Position numbers and translations under genes: made by a program | In this document: piece after piece, positions 6,047 to 14,613 of the stretch | How the letters are laid out: each line of letters starts with the position of its first letter | Numbering within the stretch: position 1 is the stretch's first letter | IMG/VR virus record: IMGVR_UViG_3300045283_000084 | Location: 1 to 30,003 of that record | Length of the DNA stretch: 30,003 nucleotides | Reading direction: 5' to 3' (one strand) | DNA from: a virus | The notes under the pieces: generated by a model | Database searches by the model: none | Seen by the model: the letters and a program-made list of their open reading frames with translations, nothing else | What the model was told of the DNA's origin: nothing

Positions 6047-8601
6047 CAAGTCCCTCCAAACCCGCTGGCACTCAACTACTTACGGGCTTACCCCAAGCCC
6101 TAGCTTCGCTACCGATAGACTCAAAGCTCAAAGCCACCTCTGGTGATCGTGGCGAGAATATCGGTCCTACAAACGGCACGCTCCAAACCCAGATAGGGAG
6201 CGCCTACACGAACGGCACTGAACCACAAGGCCAGCCCGATGAATACGCAGGCATGGGGCCGTGGCTCGAAGACGACGACAAGACAGTATTCGATTCCGTT
6301 CACGCGATGGTGTTGAGGCAAGAGATCATAGCCCTGAACCAACTCGCGCAGGACACGCACTGGATCTACGTAAAGCTGGGGTATCCGTGGTCCACGCTCA
6401 CGAAAAAGCCCGGCATCGACCGCTACGAGCAGTCCCTTCCCTACGGTTCGAGCGGTGTCACGATCCAGGCCGTTCCAAACAAAGCGTGGGACTTAATCAA
6501 CAAGACGACCGAAGCGCTGCTCGTTGACTTCCCACAGATCGAGGCCGAGCCGGGGGACGATGGCGAGAGAGCGACAGCAGCATCCGACTACATCACCCGA
6601 TTCCTCAAGCAGAACGCTTCTGAGCAGGGAACGAATGACGTAGTGCTCTGGAATGATCGGGTTGCCCGTAGCTTGACCTGTGCTTCCAGCTTCCTGGAGT
6701 GCTGGACTGATCCTACAGGCGGTGGTTACATCCCGCTCCAAATCCCGGCACACCCGCAGGCTGAGTCCCCGATGCAGCCAATGATCGGGCCGGACGGGAT
6801 GCCCACGGTCTCCCCGGTCTTGAGGTACGTCACGAGTGTGGGGCCTGATGGTCAGCCTACCGAGCAGAGCCAATTCACGGAAGATGCTACGAAAGCCGCT
6901 CCGCAGTGGCAGCCCAAGCTCATGGCTCAGAAGTGGCAAAACGAGCACATCCGCATCTACCCGGAATCGAAGACACTGGATCAGGCTGAGAAAGTAATCA
7001 TCCTGGGCTACTGCACGTTGGGTGAAGCGAAACGCAGATGGCCCACAGTCGCCGAGATGTCGGACGACGAACTGTCCAAGCTCTCAGACTGGACCCCACC
7101 TCGATACCCTGCACTTCTGCCCTTCTATTTGAGAGCAAGGTGGAAGCTGACCGATGGGCGGGACAAGGTGAAGCAAGGCTCGTCAGATGAGCGGGTCATG
7201 TTCTACTACCACCCGTTTATCAAAGCCTGCCCCGACTACAAGAAGGGCGCTGATATCGTTGTCACTGGAGCCTTCCAAGGCCGCATCATCGACAAGGGCT
7301 TCCTGTCTACCGAAGTCGAAGTGCCGGCTGACCCGACGACCGACCAAGGCCAGCCAACGGGAGAGACCAAGAACCAGAAGGAAACGCGGTGCATGGAGAT
7401 CCCGGTCGTCCAGATAACCCCAAGAGGCGATCCCGACGAACAGTCACCACGAGGCCGAGCGTATATCGAGCTATTCGCTGGCGCAGTCGAGAGCAACGCG
7501 CACCTGGCTTTGAGTGCCGCGGAGGTCATCGACAAAAACCTGCATCTGGAAGGTTACAGCGCGAGCACGAGTCCTGTCTCCGGCCAGCAACGCGAAGATT
7601 CAAGAGCCACGGGCGACCTAATCCCTCTAGTACGCGCTGAAGACAAGCCGACGTGGGGAGAGCCCGTCCAGTTCGAGTCCAATTTCTTCCGGCTCTACGA
7701 ACTGAGTGATGAGGCAATCAACTCTATCTCGTCGTCAGAACGTGCGGCGACTGGACAGGACAATGCTCCCGAGCGAAGCGGGAAGGCGATAGCTCTAGCG
7801 ACCTCCAACAACAACGTCTCGCTTGGCGGGATGAACAACGCGATAAATAACGCCTATTGCCGTTGGGCGCGTATCAAGGTCGAGCAGGCGATGTCCAAAT
7901 TCACGACCGCGCAACAGGTGAATTACGTCGGTGACGACGGGATATTCAAGCAGCAGGACGTGACGAGCGTTGACTTCGCGCTGGTCGGGAAGATGACGAT
8001 AAAGACGGGGACTGGAACCGTCACATCGCCCCAGCAGAAGTTGCAGGATTTGGCGGGTCTTACTCAGGGCGGGATGCTCAGCCAAGACGAGGCAGCCGAA
8101 GCGGCCAGACCCGCGTTCTCGCAACGGCTTGGTCTTCCGGCCTCAGCACACGAACAGCGTATCGAGCGACAGATAACGGCATTCTTGAAGGGTGTACCAA
8201 GCCCGGACTGGATCACGCAATGGCAGCAGTACACAGCGGCCAAGCAAGCCTACGACGCACAGCAGCAACAACTTGCAGCAGAACAACAGCAAGCGGCACT
8301 AGCGGCCCCCGGCCAGCAAGCGGCGGAACAGGCGACGCGACAGGATACTGCGAAGACTCAGGAATCCGCAGCAGCCCACCAGCGCGCGATTGAACTAGAG
8401 AATGTAAAGCACGAGTTAGCATTGCGGGCCGGGGATCATCAGCGCGCAAATACTCCCGCACCACCCCCACCGCCGGAACCAGCACCGAAAGAAGTAAAAG
8501 GCGACATCCATATCCACATCGGTGGCAAGAAAACGACTGTCATCAAGAAGAACCCCGATGGCTCTATGGTCGCGGAATCAACACCTGAGGAGGTGACGTA
8601 A
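6043..8601 (+). CDS. Portal protein, probable CTG start
   Basis: This large protein forms the portal ring through which DNA enters and leaves the capsid. From the ATG at 6253 it has 782 residues; from the CTG at 6043 it has 852. The CTG is preferred because it overlaps the previous stop as CTGA, AAAGG lies four bases upstream, the 70 added codons contain no stop, and otherwise a 206-base gap would break the packed operon. No ATG, GTG or TTG lies between. Portal identity rests on size, position after terminase, and the typical helical and wing-like sequence (INSISSSERAATGQDNAPERSGKAI, quoted here as SSERAATGQDNAPERSGKAI). The C-terminus is a Gln/Ala-rich coiled region, a Pro run, and GDIHIHIGGKK. 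Confidence 0.82.
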   Translation: MTSPSKPAGTQLLTGLPQALASLPIDSKLKATSGDRGENIGPTNGTLQTQIGSAYTNGTEPQGQPDEYAGMGPWLEDDDKTVFDSVHAMVLRQEIIALNQLAQDTHWIYVKLGYPWSTLTKKPGIDRYEQSLPYGSSGVTIQAVPNKAWDLINKTTEALLVDFPQIEAEPGDDGERATAASDYITRFLKQNASEQGTNDVVLWNDRVARSLTCASSFLECWTDPTGGGYIPLQIPAHPQAESPMQPMIGPDGMPTVSPVLRYVTSVGPDGQPTEQSQFTEDATKAAPQWQPKLMAQKWQNEHIRIYPESKTLDQAEKVIILGYCTLGEAKRRWPTVAEMSDDELSKLSDWTPPRYPALLPFYLRARWKLTDGRDKVKQGSSDERVMFYYHPFIKACPDYKKGADIVVTGAFQGRIIDKGFLSTEVEVPADPTTDQGQPTGETKNQKETRCMEIPVVQITPRGDPDEQSPRGRAYIELFAGAVESNAHLALSAAEVIDKNLHLEGYSASTSPVSGQQREDSRATGDLIPLVRAEDKPTWGEPVQFESNFFRLYELSDEAINSISSSERAATGQDNAPERSGKAIALATSNNNVSLGGMNNAINNAYCRWARIKVEQAMSKFTTAQQVNYVGDDGIFKQQDVTSVDFALVGKMTIKTGTGTVTSPQQKLQDLAGLTQGGMLSQDEAAEAARPAFSQRLGLPASAHEQRIERQITAFLKGVPSPDWITQWQQYTAAKQAYDAQQQQLAAEQQQAALAAPGQQAAEQATRQDTAKTQESAAAHQRAIELENVKHELALRAGDHQRANTPAPPPPPEPAPKEVKGDIHIHIGGKKTTVIKKNPDGSMVAESTPEEVT

Positions 8602-9027
8602 GTGGCGAAAAACGCTACGTGGTCGATAGCTGAACGGAATGCAAAACTTGCAGCGATCCAGGCTGATTTCAATAACGGGTTTCTTCGCATTTACGACTCG
8701 ACCGGCGCGGGTCAACCCGCGTCACCTGACACGGCGGTATCTACACAGGTCTTGTTGGCCGAACTTCGGTTCAACGCTACTGCCTTTCCTGCGCCTTCAA
8801 GTGGCGTCTTGACAGCTAACGCGATAACGAGTGATGCGAGTGCTAACGCCACGGGGACGGCAACTTGGTTCCGGTGCCTCAAGTCGGATGGTACTACGGC
8901 ACTCCATGACGGTACGGTCGGCACCTCCAACGCAAACGCAATCGTAGCGACAACGAGCATCGTGATCGGTGCGGTGGTCGATTGTTCCGCTTTCACGATC
9001 ACTGACGCGGCTGCGAGCGCTTTGTAA
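8602..9027 (+). CDS. Putative structural protein
   Basis: This 141-residue protein starts with GTG directly after the portal stop. A near-perfect Shine-Dalgarno (GGAGGTGA, 8589-8596) lies five bases upstream, so high expression is likely. After a helical start (SIAERNAKLAAIQADF) it is Ala/Thr/Ser-rich with strand patterns (LLAELRFNATAF, NAIVATTSIVIGAVV). This fits a small beta-sandwich virion protein such as a head decoration. The exact role is not recognised. Confidence 0.5.
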   Translation: MAKNATWSIAERNAKLAAIQADFNNGFLRIYDSTGAGQPASPDTAVSTQVLLAELRFNATAFPAPSSGVLTANAITSDASANATGTATWFRCLKSDGTTALHDGTVGTSNANAIVATTSIVIGAVVDCSAFTITDAAASAL

Positions 9028-9028
9028 A

Positions 9029-9475
9029 ATGGCTCTCTATTGTCTTTCGGTTGACGGCATTGCCTTGGCAGCGGCGACAGCCAAAACGATTGCTGAACTC
9101 GGCACGGCAGCAACAGATCGTGCCAAGATAGTCGAGTGGTCTGTCACCTTCGACGGTGTGTCCAGTACAGCCGTTCCTGTTAAGGTGGAAATAGGCCGAT
9201 TTTCAGCCGGTGTTACAACCGCTACAACGCTGGCTGGTTTCAAGTTTGACACTGCTGACGGAGCGCCAGCAGTTGTTTCCAAACATTCAACTTCGACCGA
9301 AGGCGCAGGTACCGCGACAGACGTATTCAACTTTCGCGTGCCTGCCACGGGCGGATTGGTTATGCAATATCCGCTCGGACGTGAATTGATATTAGCTCCT
9401 TCGATCTTCGCCCGTATCCGCTGCACAGCGGCGGCAATCGTGAACGTAAGTTTTCATATTGTGTGGGAGGAATAA
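9029..9475 (+). CDS. Putative beta-rich structural protein
   Basis: This 148-residue protein is beta-rich, Ala/Thr-rich and ends with NVSFHIVWEE. The frame extends upstream, but the ATG at 9029, one base after the previous TAA, is the likely start. Similar proteins appear in uncultivated phage genomes near head genes; I infer a decoration or small virion role. No catalytic motif is visible. Confidence 0.5.
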   Translation: MALYCLSVDGIALAAATAKTIAELGTAATDRAKIVEWSVTFDGVSSTAVPVKVEIGRFSAGVTTATTLAGFKFDTADGAPAVVSKHSTSTEGAGTATDVFNFRVPATGGLVMQYPLGRELILAPSIFARIRCTAAAIVNVSFHIVWEE

Positions 9476-9479
9476 GGAA

Positions 9480-9701
9480 ATGTCATTAGCAAGTGTATAC
9501 GCAGCGTCGCAAACGACGCAGACCTCAAATCAGGCGACGACGGACGCGACGGTACCCGCCCCTTTAGTTGGAGCAAACGCGACATTTTCGGTCACGAAAG
9601 CGGGCAACATGCTCGTAACTCCTACGGGACCAGGAATAAACGAAGCCTCCCCCGCTGCGGCCTTGGCGGTTGCTTCGTGGATCAACGCGACCTTCGGATA
9701 A
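9480..9701 (+). CDS. Small putative structural protein
   Basis: This 73-residue protein is rich in Ala, Thr, Gln and Ser. The ATG at 9480 is favoured over an in-frame upstream ATG at 9459 because GGGAGG and AAGGA lie just before it and the upstream start would overlap the previous gene. The family is not recognised. Its TAA is followed by one base and the next ATG, as at two other junctions. Confidence 0.5.
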   Translation: MSLASVYAASQTTQTSNQATTDATVPAPLVGANATFSVTKAGNMLVTPTGPGINEASPAAALAVASWINATFG

Positions 9702-9702
9702 A

Positions 9703-10146
9703 ATGGCGACCACGTTCAAATGGACAGCGGGCTCATCGAAGGGCAATCAACTCACTACAGAGCTGAACGCTCTGGCGAACGGCGGGTTCTCGGCTGTCGG
9801 TCCAGCGTATGACAACACCACGAATCTGGATGAATACGCCTACTGCGACATCACCCTAGCCTCACTCACACCGACAACGGGTGCCTATCTCCAGCTTTTC
9901 CTTGCTGTATCCGTAGACGGAACGACTTATGAGGACGCTCCCTCTGCGACCAATCCAGGCTCACACCAGCTCGTCGCGACGGTATCACTCCGGGCTTCCG
10001 TTGGGGCGTGCCGAATATCGACGAAGCGATTTGAGATCCCACCTTTCAAGTTCAAGTTCGTGCTGAAGAACCAATCGGGTGTGGTCTTGGGTGCGACGTT
10101 GAACACCGTTGCGATGACAACCTGCAACGAGCAGGGGCTTCCGTAG
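9703..10146 (+). CDS. Putative beta-sandwich virion protein
   Basis: This 147-residue protein has alternating strand patterns (YAYCDITLASLTP, AYLQLFLAVSVDGTTYED, FKFKFVLKNQSGVVLG), typical of jelly-roll or Ig-like virion domains. The ATG at 9703 is preferred over 9670 because it follows the previous TAA by one base. It abuts the LamG-like gene in frame (TAG|ATG). A role in the capsid surface or fibres is inferred from neighbours. Confidence 0.5.
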   Translation: MATTFKWTAGSSKGNQLTTELNALANGGFSAVGPAYDNTTNLDEYAYCDITLASLTPTTGAYLQLFLAVSVDGTTYEDAPSATNPGSHQLVATVSLRASVGACRISTKRFEIPPFKFKFVLKNQSGVVLGATLNTVAMTTCNEQGLP

Positions 10147-10929
10147 ATGGCTCGTGTCTTCACGGATGGCGGTGCCATGAAGCTAATCTCTGGAAGTCAG
10201 AGATTAACGGGCGATGTCAACTTCTCGGTTGCGTTTTGGATGTTCAGAACGGCCACGCCAGTGGCTAATCGCGCAGTCATTACTGCGGCTGATGTAACAA
10301 ATCCCGCAGGTTGGATCGTCCGGCTCACGACAACCAACCTTATCGGGGCGGCGTTCCCACTCACGGTAACGGATAAGGAACGCGCATCGACAACTGCGCC
10401 AACGCTCAACACATGGATGCACGTTATCGTGACCCACCTGAATACTGGGACAGCCAGCACGGATTTCCTTTTCTACTTCAACGGAAAGCAGGAAGCTGGA
10501 ACGAGCGTCGCCACAGGCTCAGGTACCCACGACACAGCAACCGCTTGCGCGATAGAGGTTGGGACGAGCACGGCTGATGCGACGCTGGCTGCGCCCGCTC
10601 AGATCGGCCAAGTCGCAATCTGGAACCGTGCTATTTCACCCGCAGAGGCTCTTGCGCTAGCCACAGGGATGCACCCCACGCGGCTTCCTGAGGGACTGAT
10701 TGAGTTCTTCGGAATGGAGAACGCGCAATACGAGGAAGGCTCGATCCAAAAGCTCTTTCTCGTAGCGGGCGCAACTATCCCGACCAATGCAGCCGTCAAT
10801 CCTCCAGTGGAAGCCCTACCCCGTCCTCGTCGGAAGACGAGGAATCTTGGGCGCTTCCTGCCGTCCTCGACTATTCACCCGTCGATCTCATGTCGATCTC
10901 AGGCCGTTAAGCGGAGCGCCTACTTCTAA
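10147..10929 (+). CDS. LamG/concanavalin A-like lectin domain protein
   Basis: This 260-residue protein has a LamG-like jelly roll at about residues 20-175. The landmarks are FSVAFWMF, TWMHVIVTH, FYFNGKQEAGTS and IGQVAIWNRAISPAEALALA, in the order seen in LamG-3/Con A-like lectin domains. These often bind carbohydrates; in phages they occur in decoration and adhesin proteins. A C-terminal basic tail (RPRRKTRNLGRFLP) follows. A second frame over the same bases also looks coding, so a frameshift near 10800-10830 is possible. It abuts the next gene in frame (TAA|ATG). Confidence 0.75.
   Translation: MARVFTDGGAMKLISGSQRLTGDVNFSVAFWMFRTATPVANRAVITAADVTNPAGWIVRLTTTNLIGAAFPLTVTDKERASTTAPTLNTWMHVIVTHLNTGTASTDFLFYFNGKQEAGTSVATGSGTHDTATACAIEVGTSTADATLAAPAQIGQVAIWNRAISPAEALALATGMHPTRLPEGLIEFFGMENAQYEEGSIQKLFLVAGATIPTNAAVNPPVEALPRPRRKTRNLGRFLPSSTIHPSISCRSQAVKRSAYF
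10825..10842. other. Hairpin near the end of the LamG gene
   Basis: CCTCGTC and GACGAGG form a perfect seven-base-pair stem closed by a GGAA loop, a GNRA-type tetraloop. It lies inside the coding sequence where two frames both look coding. A role in frameshifting is speculative. Confidence 0.4.
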
Positions 10930-11907
10930 ATGGCTCGTTTCGGTAGATCATTTCCAGGGGTTCATAAGTTTGTAGTTGCCGCTCTTCCGGTCGCGTCGGG
11001 GAACGTCTCACTCTCGATAGCATCGTCAAGTGAGGACTCAAGCAATGCCACCCTCGCGGAACGAATCGTTCTTTCGGCAGTCGCGACCTCAGATGAATCT
11101 TCGAGTGCGGTCAATCTCCTCGAACGTGACACCTATGCCATAGGCACCTCAGACGAAACCTCGTCTGCCGCAACCCTCTCAGAAAGACTTGTCGCTAGTA
11201 TCACTTCCGTCGATGAAACATCAAGTGCTCAGACGCTTACTGAGAGGATAGTAGCGTCCTCCATTGCGTCCGTTGATGAGACAAGTAGTGCCGCCACGGT
11301 GGGCGTCCCAACGTCGGGGATGCTTGTTAGTACTAGTAGCGAAGATTCAAGCGCAGTTACCATTTCGGAGTCGATCATTCCGGTTGTCGTTCAGCAGCCT
11401 TCAGGTGGTGGCCGGCGCATCCCGAACACGTATGAATCATTGGAGCCACGACTTGAGAGAGCACGGAAGATCAGAAGGCGCTTAGCCGAAGAACGGAAAC
11501 GGCTGGCGGAATTGAAGAAGCAGCAGACCAAAGTAGAACGTCAATTCAAGGAGCTCGAACAATCGGTACTGGGGTTAGACACTGGCCCCCGCACCGCTGC
11601 CCCACCCGAAAAGCCCGCAGTTCAAACAGCACGAGCCGATCGAGCGAACCTGTTGGAAGCTCAGATCAAGGAGTACGCGGATCGAGTGGCGTTACAGGCT
11701 GCAAAGGTCAGAGCACTACGGAAAGAGATGGATCAAGCCCAGCGCGAAGCATCAGATCGGAATGCGACAGAGGCGGCAATGGAAGCCTATCGCGCCCAAC
11801 AGGCTCAGAGCGAATGGGAACGGATCGAGAACGAAAGACTACAACAGGAAGCCGATGACGAGGAGATGCAGATGTTGCTCACGCTAGTTCACGAGGACGC
11901 GCTATGA
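10930..11907 (+). CDS. Ser/Asp/Glu repeat plus coiled-coil protein
   Basis: The 325-residue protein has three parts. Residues 1-33 form a basic start like that of its neighbour's tail. Residues 34-153 form about six degenerate repeats of 20-22 residues, each with a core like DETSSAATLSERLVAS. After a Gly hinge (GGGRR), residues 165-320 form long charged helices typical of coiled coils. The layout resembles a fibre: repeat shaft plus helical bundle. No named family is recognised. I infer a virion surface fibre or head fibre working with the LamG protein. It ends with an ATGA overlap to the next gene. Confidence 0.6.
   Translation: MARFGRSFPGVHKFVVAALPVASGNVSLSIASSSEDSSNATLAERIVLSAVATSDESSSAVNLLERDTYAIGTSDETSSAATLSERLVASITSVDETSSAQTLTERIVASSIASVDETSSAATVGVPTSGMLVSTSSEDSSAVTISESIIPVVVQQPSGGGRRIPNTYESLEPRLERARKIRRRLAEERKRLAELKKQQTKVERQFKELEQSVLGLDTGPRTAAPPEKPAVQTARADRANLLEAQIKEYADRVALQAAKVRALRKEMDQAQREASDRNATEAAMEAYRAQQAQSEWERIENERLQQEADDEEMQMLLTLVHEDAL
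11029..11388 (+). repeat. Degenerate protein repeat, about six units
   Basis: Units of 20-22 codons carry (S/V)(D/E)(E/D)(T/S)SSA followed by TL.ER and two to four hydrophobic residues. The amino-acid pattern is kept while serine codons differ between units (TCG AGT, TCG TCT, TCA AGT, AGT AGT), so the DNA repeats are poor although the protein repeats are clear. Confidence 0.7.
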
Positions 11908-12293
11908 CCGCTCCAATGATCCCACCACAAGCTGGTCCAGCCCAGCCGCCAGCGTTGCTTCAGCCCCCGGTAATGCCGTGGACGCCGTTCACACCTATGC
12001 CCACCGATGAGGACCCGCTCTTGGCCGATATGAGGCGCCGGAAGCTGGCAAAGCTCATAGACGGTGCCAAGTTCGAGGGTATGCCACCCGAATGGCAGCA
12101 GGTGGCGATCCTGGAATACCAGCGGATGCGGCAGGTCGTACAAGCCGCCCAACCCCAGCCACCGCTCCCCAAGGGTGTCGCTGTTGTAGCCAAAGCTGAT
12201 AGCCCTGAGAGTCTTGCAGCCGAAGAACAAGCTGCGGTAAGCCCTCAGAGAGCCCAACCATCACAAGGAGCGCCAAATGCCCCCCGTCAGTAG
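11904..12293 (+). CDS. Pro-rich hypothetical protein
   Basis: This 129-residue protein has a Pro/Ala/Gln-rich N-terminus and C-terminus around a helical centre ([20 protein letters not shown], then [17 protein letters not shown]). No family is recognised. It is coupled to the previous gene by ATGA and overlaps the next by 17 bases. Such low-complexity proteins near the scaffold can be assembly helpers, but this is inference from position. Confidence 0.5.
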   Translation: MTAPMIPPQAGPAQPPALLQPPVMPWTPFTPMPTDEDPLLADMRRRKLAKLIDGAKFEGMPPEWQQVAILEYQRMRQVVQAAQPQPPLPKGVAVVAKADSPESLAAEEQAAVSPQRAQPSQGAPNAPRQ

Positions 12294-12630
12294 ATCGGAA
12301 GCTCGTGCGATGTTTGCGGCGAAATCTGGCCACAGCACTTTAGGTATCCCCAAAGATGTGGGGGAGGAGTTCACCGAAGACCTAACCCCCGGCAGTGTTT
12401 CGGCGTTGCCACAGAAGGTCAAAGGGCCATCCTCTTCACTTGAAGCTACCACAGGTATCCCGAGCGGCAAACGCACCCACAGGGGTAGACGGAGCCGTGG
12501 GAATGGTGGTTCCGCCAACGCTCACACTGAAGCCAAGGGGCATCTGATGAACGCTCACAACGCTCCTACCCCCAAGGCTTCGATGGCGCACCTGTTCAAA
12601 GCACTCTCCTCTCTCAAGAAGGCCACATGA
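12277..12630 (+). CDS. Hypothetical protein with STLGIPKxVG motif
   Basis: This 117-residue basic protein starts with [20 protein letters not shown] followed by PKDVGEEF. That N-terminal pattern is frequent in short phage proteins of unknown function. The rest is Ser/Arg/His-rich and probably disordered. A perfect AAGGAG lies before the ATG at 12277, which overlaps the previous gene. The stop overlaps the next start (ATGA). Confidence 0.55.
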   Translation: MPPVSRSEARAMFAAKSGHSTLGIPKDVGEEFTEDLTPGSVSALPQKVKGPSSSLEATTGIPSGKRTHRGRRSRGNGGSANAHTEAKGHLMNAHNAPTPKASMAHLFKALSSLKKAT

Positions 12631-13097
12631 GACGGTTTCTACTCTATTCTGCACGGCACACGCTTTGGTTCCCGAGGGACGGGCGACTGCCGCAACTCGA
12701 TCCAATCTCTTCCTCTTCTCATAATGCAGAGGGTAGGCGTACCCATTATTTCACCGAGCCTCTATGGTTGTGGCGCTTCCGTCAACGACTCTTTGCCTTT
12801 AGAGGGCGGCAACTTTGCCCGCGACGCTACGAAAGTTGGCAGGGCAAGACGGGCGAGAAGTTCCCCGATACGTGGGATCTCGGGCCAGATGGCAATCGCA
12901 CCTGTTCCTACTGCGGCTCCATTCATCCGGACGACCTTGCCGTCATCATCCAGAAAAGCAAAACCGACTCGCGATACGCCATCGAAGAGACGGATAAGAA
13001 TTACAAGGTTTATATCCGTCAACCCAATGTCCGAAACGCTGGCGAAGGCGCGATCAAGTTCTACCGGCAGCATGCCGCTAAGCAGGATGTCGCATGA
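12627..13097 (+). CDS. Putative zinc-knuckle phage protein
   Basis: This 156-residue protein joins two unlike halves. The second half (from about residue 70) reads [20 protein letters not shown], then [12 protein letters not shown], then a strand-rich end with YKVYI. It resembles uncharacterised phage proteins with a single CxxCGxxHPDD knuckle. The first half is Arg/Trp/Phe-rich and unlike its neighbours, so the true start may be later or the half may be acquired. The ATG at 12627 is supported only by its ATGA overlap. No function is known to me. Confidence 0.5.
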   Translation: MRRFLLYSARHTLWFPRDGRLPQLDPISSSSHNAEGRRTHYFTEPLWLWRFRQRLFAFRGRQLCPRRYESWQGKTGEKFPDTWDLGPDGNRTCSYCGSIHPDDLAVIIQKSKTDSRYAIEETDKNYKVYIRQPNVRNAGEGAIKFYRQHAAKQDVA

Positions 13098-13321
13098 GTC
13101 TCGACGACGATTTCGATAAGATCGGTGGGCCGCTACAGAAGCCGGTCGTGCGAAAGAAGCCCACAATGCCTAAGCCAGAGGCAGCGGACGCCACGTCGGT
13201 CAAACTGGGGCAACCGCCTATTGATGCGGACGCGAAAGAGAGAGCGATTAGGGCTAGTCAGAAGCCAATAACAGCGGACGAGATCGCAGCCTCGAAGATG
13301 GGCATCAACAAGGCTCGTTAA
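13094..13321 (+). CDS. Small hypothetical protein before scaffold
   Basis: This 75-residue charged protein has an acidic start ([12 protein letters not shown]), a Lys/Pro-rich middle and a helical end (ITADEIAASKMGINKAR). No family is recognised. It begins at an ATGA overlap and is followed by a 36-base gap before the scaffold gene. Confidence 0.5.
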   Translation: MSLDDDFDKIGGPLQKPVVRKKPTMPKPEAADATSVKLGQPPIDADAKERAIRASQKPITADEIAASKMGINKAR

Positions 13322-13357
13322 CCCCCTATTGCTTTACCCAAGGAGAGTTTGTAGACT

Positions 13358-14566
13358 ATGACTGCACCATCTGTATCAGTCGCTTCAAGCGATAGTTCGA
13401 GCGCCACACCGCTAGAGAACGACGTTGGAGCCATGTTTGGCGACTACTCGTCTAGCGATGTAGAGACGCCGGAATCGGAAAGCACGAGTGCCGCGGGGAC
13501 TACCCCCGCTGAGCCCGCTACCGAAACTGAAACCGAGCTACCGGCAGCGACCGAGCCAGCCGGTACTACCGAAAAGCCCGCGCCGAGCGATGGGAGTACC
13601 CCAGCCGCCGCAGAGACGCTTCCGGTCGAGGACGATCCGTTCAAGGACACTACACCCGCGACCTACGTGGTTGACGGGAAAAGCATCCCGGTTGAGGACA
13701 TCCGTGTCTTCAAGGAAGGGGGTGCGGTGATCCGGCCGGAAGCCCTCCCCAACATTCTATCCAAGCTCGCCTCACGCGATACGCTCGAAGCCAAAGAGCG
13801 ACAGACGAGCCAACAATATCAGACGCTGGAAAAGGTCGTAGAATGGACCGATCCGTCAAACAACAAGACTTTTACAGGACCCGAAGCCGCGATCGAGATG
13901 CGGGTCGGGAACGCTTCGCTCTATGCGGAGAACAAGTTGTTGGTGGATACGCTCCTAGACCCGGACAGGCTCTTTCAGATCCTGACTACCGAACAGGTAG
14001 CGGACGGGAAGGGTGGAGTGGTCGAGCGGGTGATTATCAATCCCCAAGCTCTGGCCCAACTCCAGCGCGAGAACTCGCTCCAGCAGCGGGAACTCTCAGC
14101 TACGATCCGGGACCATTACAAAGGCGTCCTCTCAGCCAAACCAGCCGACCAGCCGATCGACTACCAAGCGGAAGGCCCGAAGCTCGTGGCTCTCTTCGCC
14201 CAAGCCAACAATCTGGATGCTTCGGTTCTCACACAGAACGACAAGACCTTGCTCTCGAAGCAGTTGCCTTTCCACGTCAAAGACGGGAAGGCCTCAGTCG
14301 AATGGCAGGAGTTGGTCAGGGATCGTATCCAGGACCGACTGGCGCAGAAGGAAGCGAACAAAGGCTTGGTTTCAGCGACCGAGAAAGCCACGAAAGAGGG
14401 TCAGGCCCGGATGCTTGCAGCCGCTCGTGGCGTCAAGCCGACAAGGGCACCCGTTACTACACCACAAGCAAAGACCACGGAACCGACCGAAGAACGTGCA
14501 GCTTCCGAAGGGGAGTTGTTCGACGCTATCACGCGAGCCGGTTCCCGTGCGCTCCGTCAACGATAA
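13358..14566 (+). CDS. Putative capsid scaffold protein
   Basis: The 402-residue protein has a long acidic, Ser/Thr/Pro-rich N-terminus (residues 1-95), a small ordered part (TYVVDGKSIPVEDIRVFKEG), long helices with many Gln, Glu and Lys (LAQLQRENSLQQRELS), and a basic Lys-rich end. This composition and the position just before the major capsid gene are typical of tailed-phage scaffolds, which guide capsid assembly and leave before or during packaging. AGGAG lies 12 bases upstream of the ATG, a long spacing. No protease motif is seen, so release rather than self-cleavage is likelier. Confidence 0.7.
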   Translation: MTAPSVSVASSDSSSATPLENDVGAMFGDYSSSDVETPESESTSAAGTTPAEPATETETELPAATEPAGTTEKPAPSDGSTPAAAETLPVEDDPFKDTTPATYVVDGKSIPVEDIRVFKEGGAVIRPEALPNILSKLASRDTLEAKERQTSQQYQTLEKVVEWTDPSNNKTFTGPEAAIEMRVGNASLYAENKLLVDTLLDPDRLFQILTTEQVADGKGGVVERVIINPQALAQLQRENSLQQRELSATIRDHYKGVLSAKPADQPIDYQAEGPKLVALFAQANNLDASVLTQNDKTLLSKQLPFHVKDGKASVEWQELVRDRIQDRLAQKEANKGLVSATEKATKEGQARMLAAARGVKPTRAPVTTPQAKTTEPTEERAASEGELFDAITRAGSRALRQR

Positions 14567-14586
14567 CTCATAAATTCACTCAGGCC

Positions 14587-14603
14587 GCGCTCTCAAAGAG
14601 CGC
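14587..14603. other. Hairpin just before the major capsid gene
   Basis: GCGCTCT and AGAGCGC form a perfect seven-base-pair stem with a CAA loop, ending 10 bases before the GTG at 14614. No T-run follows on the plus strand. It may protect or process the capsid mRNA, or influence initiation. Confidence 0.5.
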
Positions 14604-14613
14604 ATAAACTAAA

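Noticed and set aside
13843-14607. A 254-codon ORF in another frame of the scaffold gene
   Set aside because: It is rich in Arg, Ser, Gly and Pro like a shadow, while the scaffold frame has an ordered acidic and helical pattern.
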